Shown: positions 63,727 through 64,000 of the stretch, piece after piece
Layout of the letters: every line of letters begins with the position of its first letter
Numbering within the stretch: position 1 is the stretch's first letter
Source: Caldimonas mangrovi
Lineage (GTDB): Bacteria; Pseudomonadota; Gammaproteobacteria; Burkholderiales; Burkholderiaceae_C
DNA: 64,000 nucleotides
Assembly (NCBI RefSeq): GCF_023721835.1
Contig: NZ_JAMKFE010000004.1
Coordinates: 310,001-374,000 of the forward strand
Reading direction: 5' to 3'
Translations under genes and position numbers: made by a program
Notes under the pieces: generated by a model
Database searches by the model: none
Told to the model about the DNA's origin: nothing
What the model saw: the letters and a program-made list of their open reading frames with translations, nothing else

Positions 63727-64000
63727 GTGGCGCAGGGAAGCGAGTTGACCCCTCAGCACCCGCACTGGCATTCCGATCTGCCCGTCGCTGCCAAAGGTTG
63801 CAATGAGAGCCGCGCTTATATACACGAGCAAATAAACAATGCAAACGAGGTCTATTTGGACTTCGGGAGAGAGCGGTTGGCGGTCCGAGGGCTGGTTTTG
63901 CTGCTCGGCGTTTTTTTGTTGGTGATAACTGTCGCTGGCTGCTGGTTTATTCTTGGTATGGAGCCGAGCGACGGGGTGTTCAATGTTTTTGCGTTGCTTT
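63727..64000 (+). CDS. Putative membrane immunity protein, truncated by the window end
   Basis: A frame from GTG 63727 (three bases after the toxin stop) stays open to base 64000, 91 codons. It begins VAQGSELTPQHPHWH, passes through YLDFGRERLAVRG and then a strong membrane helix LVLLLGVFLLVITVAGCWFIL. The place directly after a pore-forming toxin and the membrane topology suggest an immunity protein. The start codon and family are uncertain. Confidence 0.6.
   Translation, partial: MAQGSELTPQHPHWHSDLPVAAKGCNESRAYIHEQINNANEVYLDFGRERLAVRGLVLLLGVFLLVITVAGCWFILGMEPSDGVFNVFALL

Overview
The window is a high-GC chromosomal segment of a betaproteobacterium of the order Burkholderiales (Rubrivivax/Caldimonas/Schlegelella-like by overall gene content; the genus is an inference). 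The signs are an Entner-Doudoroff edd-eda pair, TRAP transport, a glyA-nrdR pair, type IV pilus genes with PilY1, many MarR/LysR regulators and a type VI secretion effector cluster. No rRNA, tRNA, CRISPR array, integrase or transposase gene was seen.

Layout. 1-4 kb: 3' part of pilY1 and a pilE-like pilin. 4-7 kb (minus): a lytic transglycosylase, then glyA-nrdR behind what I read as a ZTP riboswitch. 7-9.8 kb: ubiD, a candidate promoter-to-terminator small RNA, and a DUF218 (YdcF-like) membrane protein. 9.9-13.2 kb: msrA coupled to a MacB-like ABC transporter, a small secreted Cys protein and a DUF3299 protein. 13.2-22 kb: pdxH, a MobA-like nucleotidyltransferase, chaC, edd-eda with an operator inside the promoter, gloA-thioesterase, a MarR-MFS pair, a GDT1 family cation exporter and a LysE exporter. 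22-28 kb: two GH13 enzymes, a 320-bp element bounded by perfect 22-bp inverted repeats, and a molybdopterin oxidoreductase. 28-32.6 kb: a TRAP transporter, gluconokinase and a LacI regulator; with edd-eda this gives gluconate uptake, phosphorylation and Entner-Doudoroff breakdown. 33-38.6 kb: a terminal oxidase locus with a fused CoxI-CoxIII, CoxII, a CtaG-type assembly factor, and CopD-like and DUF2231 membrane proteins. 39-46 kb: fadH, an esterase, wrbA, pirin, azoR and regulators. 46-48.4 kb: an ArsR regulator divergent from a P450-monooxygenase pair.

48.5-51.9 kb is the most striking part. Three genes joined by ATGA stop/start overlaps encode a trypsin-like protease fused to a NUC1-type nuclease, a KwaA-like membrane protein and a KwaB-like DUF4868 protein. 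This looks like a Kiwa anti-phage system with a linked protease-nuclease. A large hybrid histidine kinase follows. The window ends in a VgrG - DUF4123 adaptor - VasX-like toxin - putative membrane immunity module whose last genes are visibly richer in A+T than the rest.

All assignments come from reading the sequence and remembered family motifs; no database search was run.
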